This document shows, piece by piece, positions 18,435 through 25,918 of a stretch of 39,617 bases of DNA. Position numbers and translations under genes: made by a program. The first letter of the stretch is position 1. Each line of letters starts with the position of its first letter. The notes under the pieces were generated by a model. That model had not been told where the DNA came from and ran no database searches. It saw only the letters and a list, made by a program, of their open reading frames with translations. Source of the DNA: Patescibacteria group bacterium (GTDB lineage: Bacteria > Patescibacteriota > Microgenomatia > Levybacterales > UBA12049); assembly GCA_023484045.1 (NCBI GenBank), contig JAMDAA010000013.1, forward strand, positions 1-39,617, written 5' to 3'.

Positions 18435-18674
18435 ATGGAAAGAGGAGAAATTACGCCCCAACGTGCAGATCGAGAATTTCGGGCAACCCAACTAAAGCTT
18501 CGCAACGGAGTTTCTGAAGAAACAGAGTGTTATTTACGGGCACGCTTAGACAAAATCGAACCCGCTATACTTCAGACACATGAAGAATCTCCTCCGTCGT
18601 ACGAAAATCCAGAGCAAATACTATTGGAACTAAAAACGCTTGAAAGAATGGGAAAAGAAACTCGTCGATGTTAG
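18435..18674 (+). CDS. Small hypothetical protein
   Basis: ATG 18435 shortly downstream of a consensus promoter; stop overlaps that of convergent rpmB (TTAG). Confidence 0.55.
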   Translation: MERGEITPQRADREFRATQLKLRNGVSEETECYLRARLDKIEPAILQTHEESPPSYENPEQILLELKTLERMGKETRRC

Positions 18675-18955
18675 GTAGCCGCTGTCATTTTTTTATATTT
18701 CTCTGAAGTTTCCTCCGTTATCGTTTTTTCTTTCAGTTTTATATCCTCTTTTACAATCCTTAAACACTTAGTACAAAGTCTGACTCTTTTTGTAAATCCA
18801 TCGACTTTAATTCGCGCGGAGTGGAGGTTTGGTTTAAAAATTTTTACTGTATGTGGCGCCCTTTTCTTCCATCGGCCTCCGGCAACACCCGGATGGTGCT
18901 TGTGTTGACGTCCGATCATTTTCCCTTTTCCGCATAAATAACATTTCATCGCCAT
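18671..18955 (-). CDS. rpmB: Ribosomal protein bL28
   Basis: MKCYLCGKGKMIGRQHKHHPGVAGGRWKKRAPHTVKIFKPNLHSARI. Confidence 0.92.
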   Translation of the reverse strand: MAMKCYLCGKGKMIGRQHKHHPGVAGGRWKKRAPHTVKIFKPNLHSARIKVDGFTKRVRLCTKCLRIVKEDIKLKEKTITEETSEKYKKMTAAT

Positions 18956-19016
18956 AGTAATAAAAATTTCAATATTATGAGTATATATGATATCATATTA
19001 ACACTCACTAAACAAT

Positions 19017-19661
19017 ATGGAACTGATCTTGGGTTTAATAATTTTACTTTTTTCCGCGATCTTACACGAAATTGCACACGGTTATGTTGCTGATCGCTTG
19101 GGCGATCCTACGGCAAGACTTTCGGGAAGATTAACTCTGAATCCAAAAAGCCATATCGATCTGTTTATGAGTATTATCTTTCCCCTTTTGCTTTTACTTT
19201 CCGGTTCACCCGTAATATTCGGCGCCGCAAAACCCGTCCCAATCGATCCGTTTAACCTAAAAGAAGGAAGAAAGGATATTGCTCTTGTCGCACTCGCCGG
19301 CCCGTTAACTAATATTATTGTCGCGATCATCGCGAGTTTAATTCTTCGATTTTTAAATTTGTCCTTTGTGATGAACGCGGTCCCTTATGTTCTATTCACT
19401 TTTATATTTTCGTTTTTTGTTTTAATTATGAATTATAACCTTCTTTTAGCGATTTTTAATTTAATTCCGATTCCGCCTTTGGACGGCTCAAAAGTTTTCT
19501 CGCTTCTTTTACCCGAAAGAGAAGCAAATATGTATTTAGCGCTCGAGTCGATTGGGATGTTTATAATCTTTTTTTTGCTCCTTTTCCCATTTGGAGGTTT
19601 TTCCCTCGGGAGTTTAATTTTTAGGCTTTTTTCCTTTTCCCAAGGTCTGCTTTTACCATAA
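19017..19661 (+). CDS. Site-2 protease (peptidase M50) family membrane protein
   Basis: SAILHEIAHGYVADRLGDPTARLSGRLTLNPKSHID ... NLIPIPPLDGSKV. Confidence 0.93.
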   Translation: MELILGLIILLFSAILHEIAHGYVADRLGDPTARLSGRLTLNPKSHIDLFMSIIFPLLLLLSGSPVIFGAAKPVPIDPFNLKEGRKDIALVALAGPLTNIIVAIIASLILRFLNLSFVMNAVPYVLFTFIFSFFVLIMNYNLLLAIFNLIPIPPLDGSKVFSLLLPEREANMYLALESIGMFIIFFLLLFPFGGFSLGSLIFRLFSFSQGLLLP

Positions 19662-19676
19662 AAGTCTTATAAGATA

Positions 19677-19705
19677 TTGACAAAAGAATATAAAATATCT
19701 ATACT
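19677..19705 (+). promoter_or_regulatory. Sigma70-type promoter TTGACA-N17-TATACT upstream of ncRNA candidate
   Basis: TTGACA 19677-19682, TATACT 19700-19705. Confidence 0.7.
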
Positions 19706-19708
19706 ATG

Positions 19709-19890
19709 TCTGCTCTTTGATATCGGAGGGGTTAGAAGTTTTTCCTCTACAAGTTCACACGATTTGAGGTAGTCCTGCTTTGCAGGATAACGAGGCACAT
19801 TGTCTTGGCTCCGTGGAGCCGGATTGAGCTTTCCTGAATATTTCAATCGGGGAAATCCTAACCAACTCTGTATCAAAGGCAGATTTTATT
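19709..19890 (+). ncRNA. Structured ncRNA candidate, 6S-RNA-like architecture
   Basis: Closing helix TCTGC(t)CTTTGATA (19709-19722) / TATCAAAGGCAGA (19871-19883), then GGTTAG/CTAACC and TTTCC/GGAAA helices, ending in a T-rich tract; consensus promoter just upstream. Confidence 0.5.
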
Positions 19891-19988
19891 TAATTTATTA
19901 ACCTCTCTTTTACCTCTTTTGGGGAATAAACTTTTTTTTGATTCGTCCTTGCTCGAAATCTCTAGCTTTGGTAAAATTAGCTTGGCTT

Positions 19989-20092
19989 GCCGAGATAGCT
20001 CAGTTCCCGCATGAGCGGATAAAGTCCGACCTGCCCGCATTGCTACGCAAAGCGTTGCAGGCGGGGCGATTGTTTTGTCCCAGTAAAATCGG
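19989..20092 (+). pseudogene. tRNA-like sequence interrupted by a palindromic repeat (degenerate)
   Basis: GCCGAGATAGCTCAGTTCCCGCATGAGC 5' half, palindrome 20030-20066, then ...TTTTGTCCCAGTAAAATCGGC; no canonical anticodon arm or T-loop. Confidence 0.45.
20030..20066. repeat. CCTGCCCGC family palindrome
   Basis: CCTGCCCGCATTGCTACGCAAAGCGTTGCAGGCGGGG. Confidence 0.8.
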
Positions 20093-20095
20093 CTT

Positions 20096-20167
20096 GCCGA
20101 AGTAACTCAGTGGTAGAGTAGCTGTTTTGTAAACAGCAAGTCGTGGGTCCGAATCCCACCTTCGGCT
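20096..20167 (+). tRNA. tRNA-Thr(TGT)
   Basis: GCCGAAG acceptor, anticodon arm GCTGT-TTTGTAA-ACAGC, T-arm GTGGGTCCGAATCCCAC. Confidence 0.92.
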
Positions 20168-20241
20168 CTAAACCAGTGACGAGTTATGAGATGTTAGTTT
20201 TGACTCATAACCAATAACCTTCGACTCATAACTATTTTACG

Positions 20242-20325
20242 CTGAGGTGGCGGAGTAGCAATCGCATCTGGCTGTAGACCAGACGTCCGAAAGGACTTCG
20301 GGGGTGCAATTCCCTCCCTCAGCAC
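20242..20325 (+). tRNA. tRNA-Tyr(GTA)
   Basis: Anticodon arm TCTGG-CTGTAGA-CCAGA, long variable arm GTCCGAAAGGAC, acceptor GCTGAGG/CCTCAGC. Confidence 0.93.
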
Positions 20326-20348
20326 ACTGAGGAACGAAACGACGAAGT

Positions 20349-20425
20349 ACCGAAGTGGCTCAGTGGCAGACCTGCCCGCCATTGCAAGGCATTGCAGGCG
20401 GGGCGAGTCGTTGGTCCCAGCACTT
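20349..20425 (+). pseudogene. tRNA-like 5' half plus palindromic repeat and collapsed T-arm (degenerate tRNA)
   Basis: ACCGAAGTGGCTCAGTGGCAGA then CCTGCCCGCCATTGCAAGGCATTGCAGGCGGGG then GCGAGTCGTTGGTCCCAGC. Confidence 0.5.
20371..20403. repeat. CCTGCCCGC family palindrome
   Basis: CCTGCCCGCCATTGCAAGGCATTGCAGGCGGGG. Confidence 0.8.
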
Positions 20426-20479
20426 TCTAGTAACTTTTGATAAAATTTGCCTTAGAAATGCGGGATCCCGTAGATCTAA

Positions 20480-20554
20480 GCCGACATAGTTTAGTGGTAA
20501 AACGATTCATTGGTAATGAATTGAGTATGGGTTCGATTCCCATTGTCGGCTCCA
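20480..20554 (+). tRNA. tRNA-Thr(GGT), CCA encoded
   Basis: GCCGACA acceptor, anticodon arm ATTCA-TTGGTAA-TGAAT, T-arm ATGGGTTCGATTCCCAT, ends TGTCGGCTCCA. Confidence 0.93.
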
Positions 20555-20580
20555 TCATATATTGAAAGGAGGACAGTAGT

Positions 20581-20757
20581 ATGGCAAAAAAAAGCGAACA
20601 CAGAGTAACACTCGGTCTTTTCTGTTCGGTCTGTAAAAACAGAAATTATATTACTTATCGAAATAAATTAAATACAACAGAAAAACTGGTGCTGAAAAAA
20701 TATTGCAAGCATTGCAAGAAAAAGACTGATCACAAAGAAGTCGAAAAATTGAAATAA
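20581..20757 (+). CDS. rpmG: Ribosomal protein bL33
   Basis: MAKKSEHRVTLGLFCSVCKNRNYITYRNKLNTTEKLVLKKYCKHCKKKTDHKEVEKLK; SD AAAGGAGG upstream; 58 aa, below the ORF-track cutoff. Confidence 0.93.
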   Translation: MAKKSEHRVTLGLFCSVCKNRNYITYRNKLNTTEKLVLKKYCKHCKKKTDHKEVEKLK

Positions 20758-20787
20758 TTGATTGACAAAAAGATTCATATTTACTAT

Positions 20788-20813
20788 TGTATAATAAGTT
20801 AGTATATTATACA
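20788..20813. promoter_or_regulatory. 26-bp palindromic operator-like site upstream of trpR-like gene
   Basis: TGTATAATA-AGTTAGTA-TATTATACA, perfect 9-bp arms. Confidence 0.7.
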
Positions 20814-20818
20814 TTGAT

Positions 20819-21226
20819 ATGCCGCATGTTTCTCGTAATAAATTATCAAAAAAGGCCGAAGCGAAGCTTATAGACAGCTTCAATCAGGTTTTAACCCACA
20901 TAACAAGGGGTGACGAAATGGTGTCTTTCCTGGATTCCCTTTTGACTCCTACCGAAAAAATCATGCTCGCAAAAAGACTCGCAATTATTGTTTTGATTGA
21001 AGAAGGTTTACCGGATTCTCAAATTTCCAGCATCCTTAATGTAACCCGCATGACTGCTTCGAAAATGCAATTGTTTTACGAAGCGCGCGGAAGCGGGTTT
21101 AAAATCGGATTAAAGAAACTTGAGGAATTAAACAGGATGGAATCGTTTAAGAAGTTCCTGATTTCTCTCGCAAAATACTCTGTCCGCGCCGCGGGAGGCT
21201 ACGTAAAACCCGGAATTCTCGATTAA
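20819..21226 (+). CDS. TrpR-like (YerC/YecD-type) helix-turn-helix regulator
   Basis: LLTPTEKIMLAKRLAIIVLIEEGLPDSQISSILNVTRMTASKMQ matches the Trp repressor fold/HTH. Confidence 0.88.
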   Translation: MPHVSRNKLSKKAEAKLIDSFNQVLTHITRGDEMVSFLDSLLTPTEKIMLAKRLAIIVLIEEGLPDSQISSILNVTRMTASKMQLFYEARGSGFKIGLKKLEELNRMESFKKFLISLAKYSVRAAGGYVKPGILD

Positions 21227-21234
21227 CCAATCTA

Positions 21235-21260
21235 TGTATAATAAGTTAGTATATTATATA
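21235..21260. promoter_or_regulatory. Second copy of the palindromic operator-like site, between trpR-like gene and tRNA-Trp
   Basis: TGTATAATAAGTTAGTATATTATATA, 25/26 identical to 20788-20813. Confidence 0.7.
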
Positions 21261-21422
21261 TTAAGACTTATGAGAGAACATTTCAAATTTCTAGTCATGT
21301 CATTCATTCTTTTATTGCTCCCTGCCCTAATGGCCACCAAAAGGCGAAAGGATGATTCAAAGTAGCTTATCTTGCGTGCAATGTTGAGAAAATATATAAT
21401 GTTTGAGGCTAGCATCAGATCT

Positions 21423-21475
21423 GGGTCGGTAGTTAAATGGAATAAGCTAGATGTACGGGGTCCCGAAGTTCTAAG
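21423..21475 (+). pseudogene. Degenerate tRNA-Trp-like fragment
   Basis: GGGTCGGTAGTTAAATGGAATAAG resembles AGGCCAGTAGTTAAATGGTATAAC of tRNA-Trp, without a proper anticodon arm. Confidence 0.4.
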
Positions 21476-21485
21476 CAGACAACAT

Positions 21486-21559
21486 AGGCCAGTAGTTAAA
21501 TGGTATAACTGAGGTCTCCAAAACCTCTGTTGGGGGTTCGATTCCCTCCTGGCCTGCCA
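21486..21559 (+). tRNA. tRNA-Trp(CCA), CCA tail encoded
   Basis: AGGCCAG/CTGGCCT acceptor, anticodon arm GAGGT-CTCCAAA-ACCTC, T-arm GGGGGTTCGATTCCCTC. Confidence 0.94.
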
Positions 21560-21598
21560 CAAGCAGTTTACATGCTTGTGGCGTGCCACTTTTATTTT
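21557..21598 (+). terminator. Hairpin CCACAAGCA-GTTTACA-TGCTTGTGG plus T-rich tract after tRNA-Trp
   Basis: 9-bp perfect stem then CGTGCCACTTTTATTTTC. Confidence 0.5.
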
Positions 21599-21617
21599 CT
21601 CCTGATATAATTTCTTT

Positions 21618-21869
21618 GTGTATTATGTTTACATTCTTCAGAGCTTAAAAGATAAGGGACTTTACATAGGTTATACACAAGACCTCAAAAAAAGATTGAA
21701 GGAGCACCAGAGCAAGGAGTCTTTTTCGACAAAAGGAAGAGCACCATTTCTGTTAATACATTTTCAAGGATTTATGTCAAAAGAAGATGCAATTGCAACA
21801 GAAAAATATTTAAAAACAACAAGAGGTTGGGAAAGAATTCACAGAATGCTTAAGAATACACTTACATAG
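21618..21869 (+). CDS. GIY-YIG domain endonuclease (GTG start)
   Basis: YYVYILQSLKDKGLYIGYTQDLKKRLKEHQ. Confidence 0.93.
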   Translation: MYYVYILQSLKDKGLYIGYTQDLKKRLKEHQSKESFSTKGRAPFLLIHFQGFMSKEDAIATEKYLKTTRGWERIHRMLKNTLT

Positions 21870-21930
21870 CCAGTCCCAATCTGCTGAATATTACACCCTT
21901 ATACGGATTCGAACCTGCTACAATTACCTC

Positions 21931-22434
21931 ATGGAACAATATGCTATTGTCTATTTCCCTAAAATAAACCTAGAGAAGATAAATGCGTTTAGAGAAAACT
22001 ATGATCCACATTGGAATATCATTCCACCACATATTACGCTAGTCTCCCCTTTTTCAGACATTCCAGAAGATCAAATTTTTAAACATCTGAAAAAAGTTAC
22101 AGAAGATTTAAAACCCTTCCAAATACATTTACATGGTCTGCTGAAAACCGATGATCATCTTCTTTTTCTTCGAGTTAAAGAAGGTCGTGATGAAATAATT
22201 AATGTACACAATAAACTTTATTCAGGAATATTAAGTTTTCTAGAGCAAAAATACATCTTCGACCCCCACATGACTTTGGGAAAAATTAGTGCCAAAGATA
22301 ATCTCGAGGATATTGCGTATACAACAGCCGAGGCAATGAATTTAGATATACACTCTACTTTTGATAATATATCGCTTATAAAAGGAGATGGGGTTTCACC
22401 CGCAAAAAAAGTTAAGGTTTTTAACCTCAAATAG
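21931..22434 (+). CDS. 2'-5' RNA ligase / 2H phosphodiesterase family protein
   Basis: Two HxT-like motifs: PPHITLVSPF and DPHMTLGKIS. Confidence 0.88.
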   Translation: MEQYAIVYFPKINLEKINAFRENYDPHWNIIPPHITLVSPFSDIPEDQIFKHLKKVTEDLKPFQIHLHGLLKTDDHLLFLRVKEGRDEIINVHNKLYSGILSFLEQKYIFDPHMTLGKISAKDNLEDIAYTTAEAMNLDIHSTFDNISLIKGDGVSPAKKVKVFNLK

Positions 22435-22446
22435 TGTAATAAAAGT

Positions 22447-22473
22447 TTCCAACATAGTTACTCAAGGCCTGCA
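22447..22473 (+). repeat. Intergenic repeat copy 1: TTCCAACATAGTTACTCAAGGCCTGCA
   Basis: Near-identical to 23104-23130 and 25949-25969. Confidence 0.85.
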
Positions 22474-22524
22474 AAATATCTTACAGTTTAATATTTTGCA
22501 TCTTTTTCGCTATAATCCTCTTCT

Positions 22525-23097
22525 ATGTCGCAGAATCTGGAAAGAAGAGCAGGACAATTAGCTCTTTATGAGGCCCGAAGCTTAAAACAATATCCGAATA
22601 TTGTAGAGTCCGCTAGATGGTTGGCCCGGAATCACCAAGAATCGCTACAACGGGAACAGACTTTCACGTATATCATCGAAACAATTAACATCACGCAAAA
22701 CTATGCAGGAGCATTTAGAGACGTAGGAAAACTAAAAATTTTAATAGAAAATGAACAACTACCTACACTTGGACAAATTATCAAGCAGGGAAATGAAACG
22801 CTTTGTCAGACAGTCCAAGAAGCAAAACAAAAGTATCCAGAATGGGCAGACAAGAAATTTAGAGCTAAAGGTACTCCCGTGTGGAGCATGATAATCGAAG
22901 GATATGGTATGTATCTTGGGAAAAAATATGGGGAAGAGAATGAAGATAAAAGACAAGAAATAAATCGAACTTTTGTTTTAGCATTCGAAGCAGTTGCATT
23001 TACCAATTATCGAGATTCTGCTCTAGTTAGTGATGTTATTGACTGGATGCGTGAAGAAAAGAATGATTTTCCTTCGGATATAGCAACCCAGCTCTAA
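22525..23097 (+). CDS. Hypothetical protein
   Basis: 190 aa ORF preceded by TATAAT 8 nt upstream. Confidence 0.6.
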   Translation: MSQNLERRAGQLALYEARSLKQYPNIVESARWLARNHQESLQREQTFTYIIETINITQNYAGAFRDVGKLKILIENEQLPTLGQIIKQGNETLCQTVQEAKQKYPEWADKKFRAKGTPVWSMIIEGYGMYLGKKYGEENEDKRQEINRTFVLAFEAVAFTNYRDSALVSDVIDWMREEKNDFPSDIATQL

Positions 23098-23103
23098 AAT
23101 ATC

Positions 23104-23130
23104 TTCCAACATAGTTACTCAAGCCCTGCA
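23104..23130 (+). repeat. Intergenic repeat copy 2: TTCCAACATAGTTACTCAAGCCCTGCA
   Basis: 1 mismatch to copy 1. Confidence 0.85.
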
Positions 23131-23242
23131 CTCAAAAACCACTGCGGCGACCGAAATCCCTCTTTCACTTCTTTTAACAACAAGTTTTTCGTGGGGAGAA
23201 AGCTCTGTAACCTGATCATCGGTATTTACTTCGCTTCTCAAT
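23121..23242 (-). pseudogene. Possible C-terminal fragment of a decayed CDS
   Basis: Minus strand reads ...RSEVNTDDQVTELSPHEKLVVKRSERGISVAAVVFECRA-stop, no start or upstream continuation. Confidence 0.35.
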
Positions 23243-23384
23243 CAAAATTAGAACAAAAATCATAACCGCAAAATTCTCCTCACGAGCAACCTAAAAGCCA
23301 ACCCCAAGCCGTACTGCCAAACCCGCCAGCGGTCAATAAGAATAATGAAAAGAAAAAATAATCGACAAATGATACAATAAAATT

Positions 23385-24323
23385 ATGAAACTGCCTGCTC
23401 TCTTTGCAATACAATTTCTAATAATAATCTTGCTTGCCGGAACTTCAATTAAGTCTCAACAAGCTCAGATAGCAAGACATTCCCTAAAACAAGTTTTGGG
23501 AGCAAGATATATTGCCCAGGAAGTCCAACCGGAAAACCCGCCACCCGATCAAACAAGTCCGCCAGATACAACACAACCACAACAGACCCAAAATTCCGAC
23601 AGCAATGCGCCAAATACAACACCCGATGCGCCAACGAATACAGGAAATTCTCAAGAACAAACTCAACCTTCTCCCTCGGATCAAACAACTCCAACCACAC
23701 AATCTGTCCAACAACCTTCAGATCAACCTTTGCAGACAGATGAAACAAGCCTAATTAATCAAAATCCAACGCCAATAGAAGGACAGAGCGCGCAAATTAC
23801 TCCTCCTCCAATAATAACCGTTGAACAACAAACTTCAGACAGCCAGCAAAGAAATATGCAAGAGATCGTAGACACTACCTCGGAGAATAATGCATCTTCT
23901 CTTATTAACCTGCCAGTAATTGATTTCGAGGCAACAATTGCAGAACCAAAAACAATTGATACCGCTATAATTGACAAAGTAGATCAAGAAGACAAACAGC
24001 TGCAAGAGACAAAAGACCCGCAACGGCAAACAGAAACGTTAATCAATTTTGCTAAAAATAAAACAGTCGACCTTAATCGAACAATTTCCAAGAATGATTT
24101 TTCAACAACATCATTTCTTATTCAACGGCTTTCTGATCAAATAGATAAGGCCCAGGAAAATCTGCAGCAAATGGATATTATTAAACGGACATTAGTGGAA
24201 AAACAATTAAAAATATTTTGCAAGCAAGCCGACCTGGGACTTAAAACCGAACAGCTCATTGTTCCCGAAGAACTCGAACAAGATTTCGAAATCGCAAGAG
24301 GATCATGTTTGGTAACACAATGA
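23385..24323 (+). CDS. Secreted Pro/Gln/Thr-rich low-complexity protein with helical C-terminus
   Basis: N-terminal signal (LPALFAIQFLIIILLAGTSIKS), PxTQPQQ-rich segment; ATGA overlap with next gene. Confidence 0.7.
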   Translation: MKLPALFAIQFLIIILLAGTSIKSQQAQIARHSLKQVLGARYIAQEVQPENPPPDQTSPPDTTQPQQTQNSDSNAPNTTPDAPTNTGNSQEQTQPSPSDQTTPTTQSVQQPSDQPLQTDETSLINQNPTPIEGQSAQITPPPIITVEQQTSDSQQRNMQEIVDTTSENNASSLINLPVIDFEATIAEPKTIDTAIIDKVDQEDKQLQETKDPQRQTETLINFAKNKTVDLNRTISKNDFSTTSFLIQRLSDQIDKAQENLQQMDIIKRTLVEKQLKIFCKQADLGLKTEQLIVPEELEQDFEIARGSCLVTQ

Positions 24324-25888
24324 AATCAAAAATTTTATATTTCTATGCCGTACTTATCTTTCTTTTTGTTTTATTTGATATTATTCTTCTTGTAGACAAT
24401 TTCCAAAATACTCTGCCGATTGTCGGGCTCAAATTTGAAGGAAAGAATATTTCTTTTTTGGGAAAGACAGCGCTTGAAAAAATTGTTGCAGAAAAAGCAT
24501 CTTTTAATAATCGTCCTCTTATGCTTTCCTATGGAGATAAAACATTTACTGTTTATCCCTCTGATATTGGATATAAGATAAACCCATCTTTTACTACAAA
24601 TAAAATCCTACTTAGCGGGCGACAAGGCAATACACTCCAAAAATTGATTACACAAGTTAAAGCATTGTTTGGCATAGAGAATATGCAACTTTCCGGAAAC
24701 GTCTCTCAAACGTTACTTACTCTTCAAATATTACGAATAAAAGATCAAATTAACCATAATCCTATCCCAATCCACCCTGATTTTGTTAGTGATATGACAA
24801 AAACTGTTCCTGCCCAACCTGGAGCGCAAATTGACACAAAACAACTTGCAGCTCTAATTGTAAAAAATATTAGTCTTCCACCGCTTGAACCAATAACCCT
24901 TCCTGTTAATAAAATTAATCCCTTTTTTCATGCTGAAAACGAATTAGCGCCTCTTCGGGAACAAGCTACTCGCTTAACACAATCATCTGTCTCAATCGCA
25001 AGCGGTGGACAAGTTTTTACTTTAACGCCGGAAGATTTGAAAGTAATGCTAATGGTGGTCGAACGCCCCAATCCAAATAATCCTAAAAAAACAAGACTTT
25101 CGCTAAGACTAGACGATAAATTGTTGAATCAAAAACTGGGAATCTTTGCTGCCAAAATAGAAATGTTCACTCGTGCGGAGTTTGATGATGATGACGCGCG
25201 AACTGCAATCTATGCACAATTTTATTCGGGGAAACACAAAACAAAGATTATTCCAACTGGAGGAACACTGCGCGCAAAAAATGTTTTAGGAATACAAGAT
25301 AAACCCGGACCAAAAACCGCCTATCTTACTTTTGACGATGGGCCAAACACTATTTATCATCCGCTTATTTTAGACATCTTAAAACAGTATAACGCCCGTG
25401 CAACATTTTTCCTTATAGGACAAAATATTCCTTCTGCTCGTGACGCGGCAGTCAGAACATTTACAGATGGTCATATTTTAGGAAATCATTCCCTTACTCA
25501 CTCATTTTTGCCAAATTTTTCCTCTTCTTTTATTTTTAATGAACTTGAAAAAACAGATAATATTTTACAATCGATTAATGGAAATAAACCAGTTGTATTC
25601 TTCAGACCCCCCTATGGGGGATTAAATTCTTACGTAACAAGTGACGCTCATAATTTGGGACTTCGAGTTTTTTTGTGGGATGTTGATCCGAGAGATTGGT
25701 CAGAGCCATCTATAGACGATTTAGTTGGGCGAGTCGTAAACGCAACACATGATGGATCTAATATTGTCATGCATTCAAATCATTTAGCAACAGTCAGGGC
25801 ATTGCCGCGGATTATAGAAACTTTACAATCACAAGGATACACCTTTAAAACACTAAACATGTATCCCCGCCAGGAACAGCTTTGGTAA
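24320..25888 (+). CDS. Polysaccharide deacetylase (NodB) with N-terminal peptidoglycan-binding-like (VanW/PG_binding_4-type) region
   Basis: KTAYLTFDDGPNTIYHPLILDILKQYNARATFFLIG, HILGNHSLTH, FFRPPYGG; ATGA coupling to upstream stop. Confidence 0.92.
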   Translation: MKSKILYFYAVLIFLFVLFDIILLVDNFQNTLPIVGLKFEGKNISFLGKTALEKIVAEKASFNNRPLMLSYGDKTFTVYPSDIGYKINPSFTTNKILLSGRQGNTLQKLITQVKALFGIENMQLSGNVSQTLLTLQILRIKDQINHNPIPIHPDFVSDMTKTVPAQPGAQIDTKQLAALIVKNISLPPLEPITLPVNKINPFFHAENELAPLREQATRLTQSSVSIASGGQVFTLTPEDLKVMLMVVERPNPNNPKKTRLSLRLDDKLLNQKLGIFAAKIEMFTRAEFDDDDARTAIYAQFYSGKHKTKIIPTGGTLRAKNVLGIQDKPGPKTAYLTFDDGPNTIYHPLILDILKQYNARATFFLIGQNIPSARDAAVRTFTDGHILGNHSLTHSFLPNFSSSFIFNELEKTDNILQSINGNKPVVFFRPPYGGLNSYVTSDAHNLGLRVFLWDVDPRDWSEPSIDDLVGRVVNATHDGSNIVMHSNHLATVRALPRIIETLQSQGYTFKTLNMYPRQEQLW

Positions 25889-25918
25889 CTCCAAGTACTG
25901 TACGATATCTGTAAAAAG

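Noticed and set aside
19667-19876. 69-aa minus-strand ORF
   Set aside because: Covers the structured ncRNA candidate with its own promoter on the plus strand; no protein-like pattern.
20194-20382. 62-aa minus-strand ORF
   Set aside because: Antisense to tRNA-Tyr and adjacent repeats.
21254-21589. 111-aa minus-strand ORF
   Set aside because: Antisense to tRNA-Trp; the 'RRESNPQQRFWRPQLYHLTT' peptide is the usual artefact of translating tRNA antisense.
21867-21930. tRNA T-arm-like 'GGATTCGAACCTG' (antisense)
   Set aside because: Only the T-loop core matches; flanking stems do not pair and the region holds the promoter of the next gene.
23512-23754. Overlapping ORFs in alternative frames (also 23449-23748, 23484-23714)
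   Set aside because: They shadow the low-complexity Pro/Gln/Thr-rich region of the 23385-24323 CDS.
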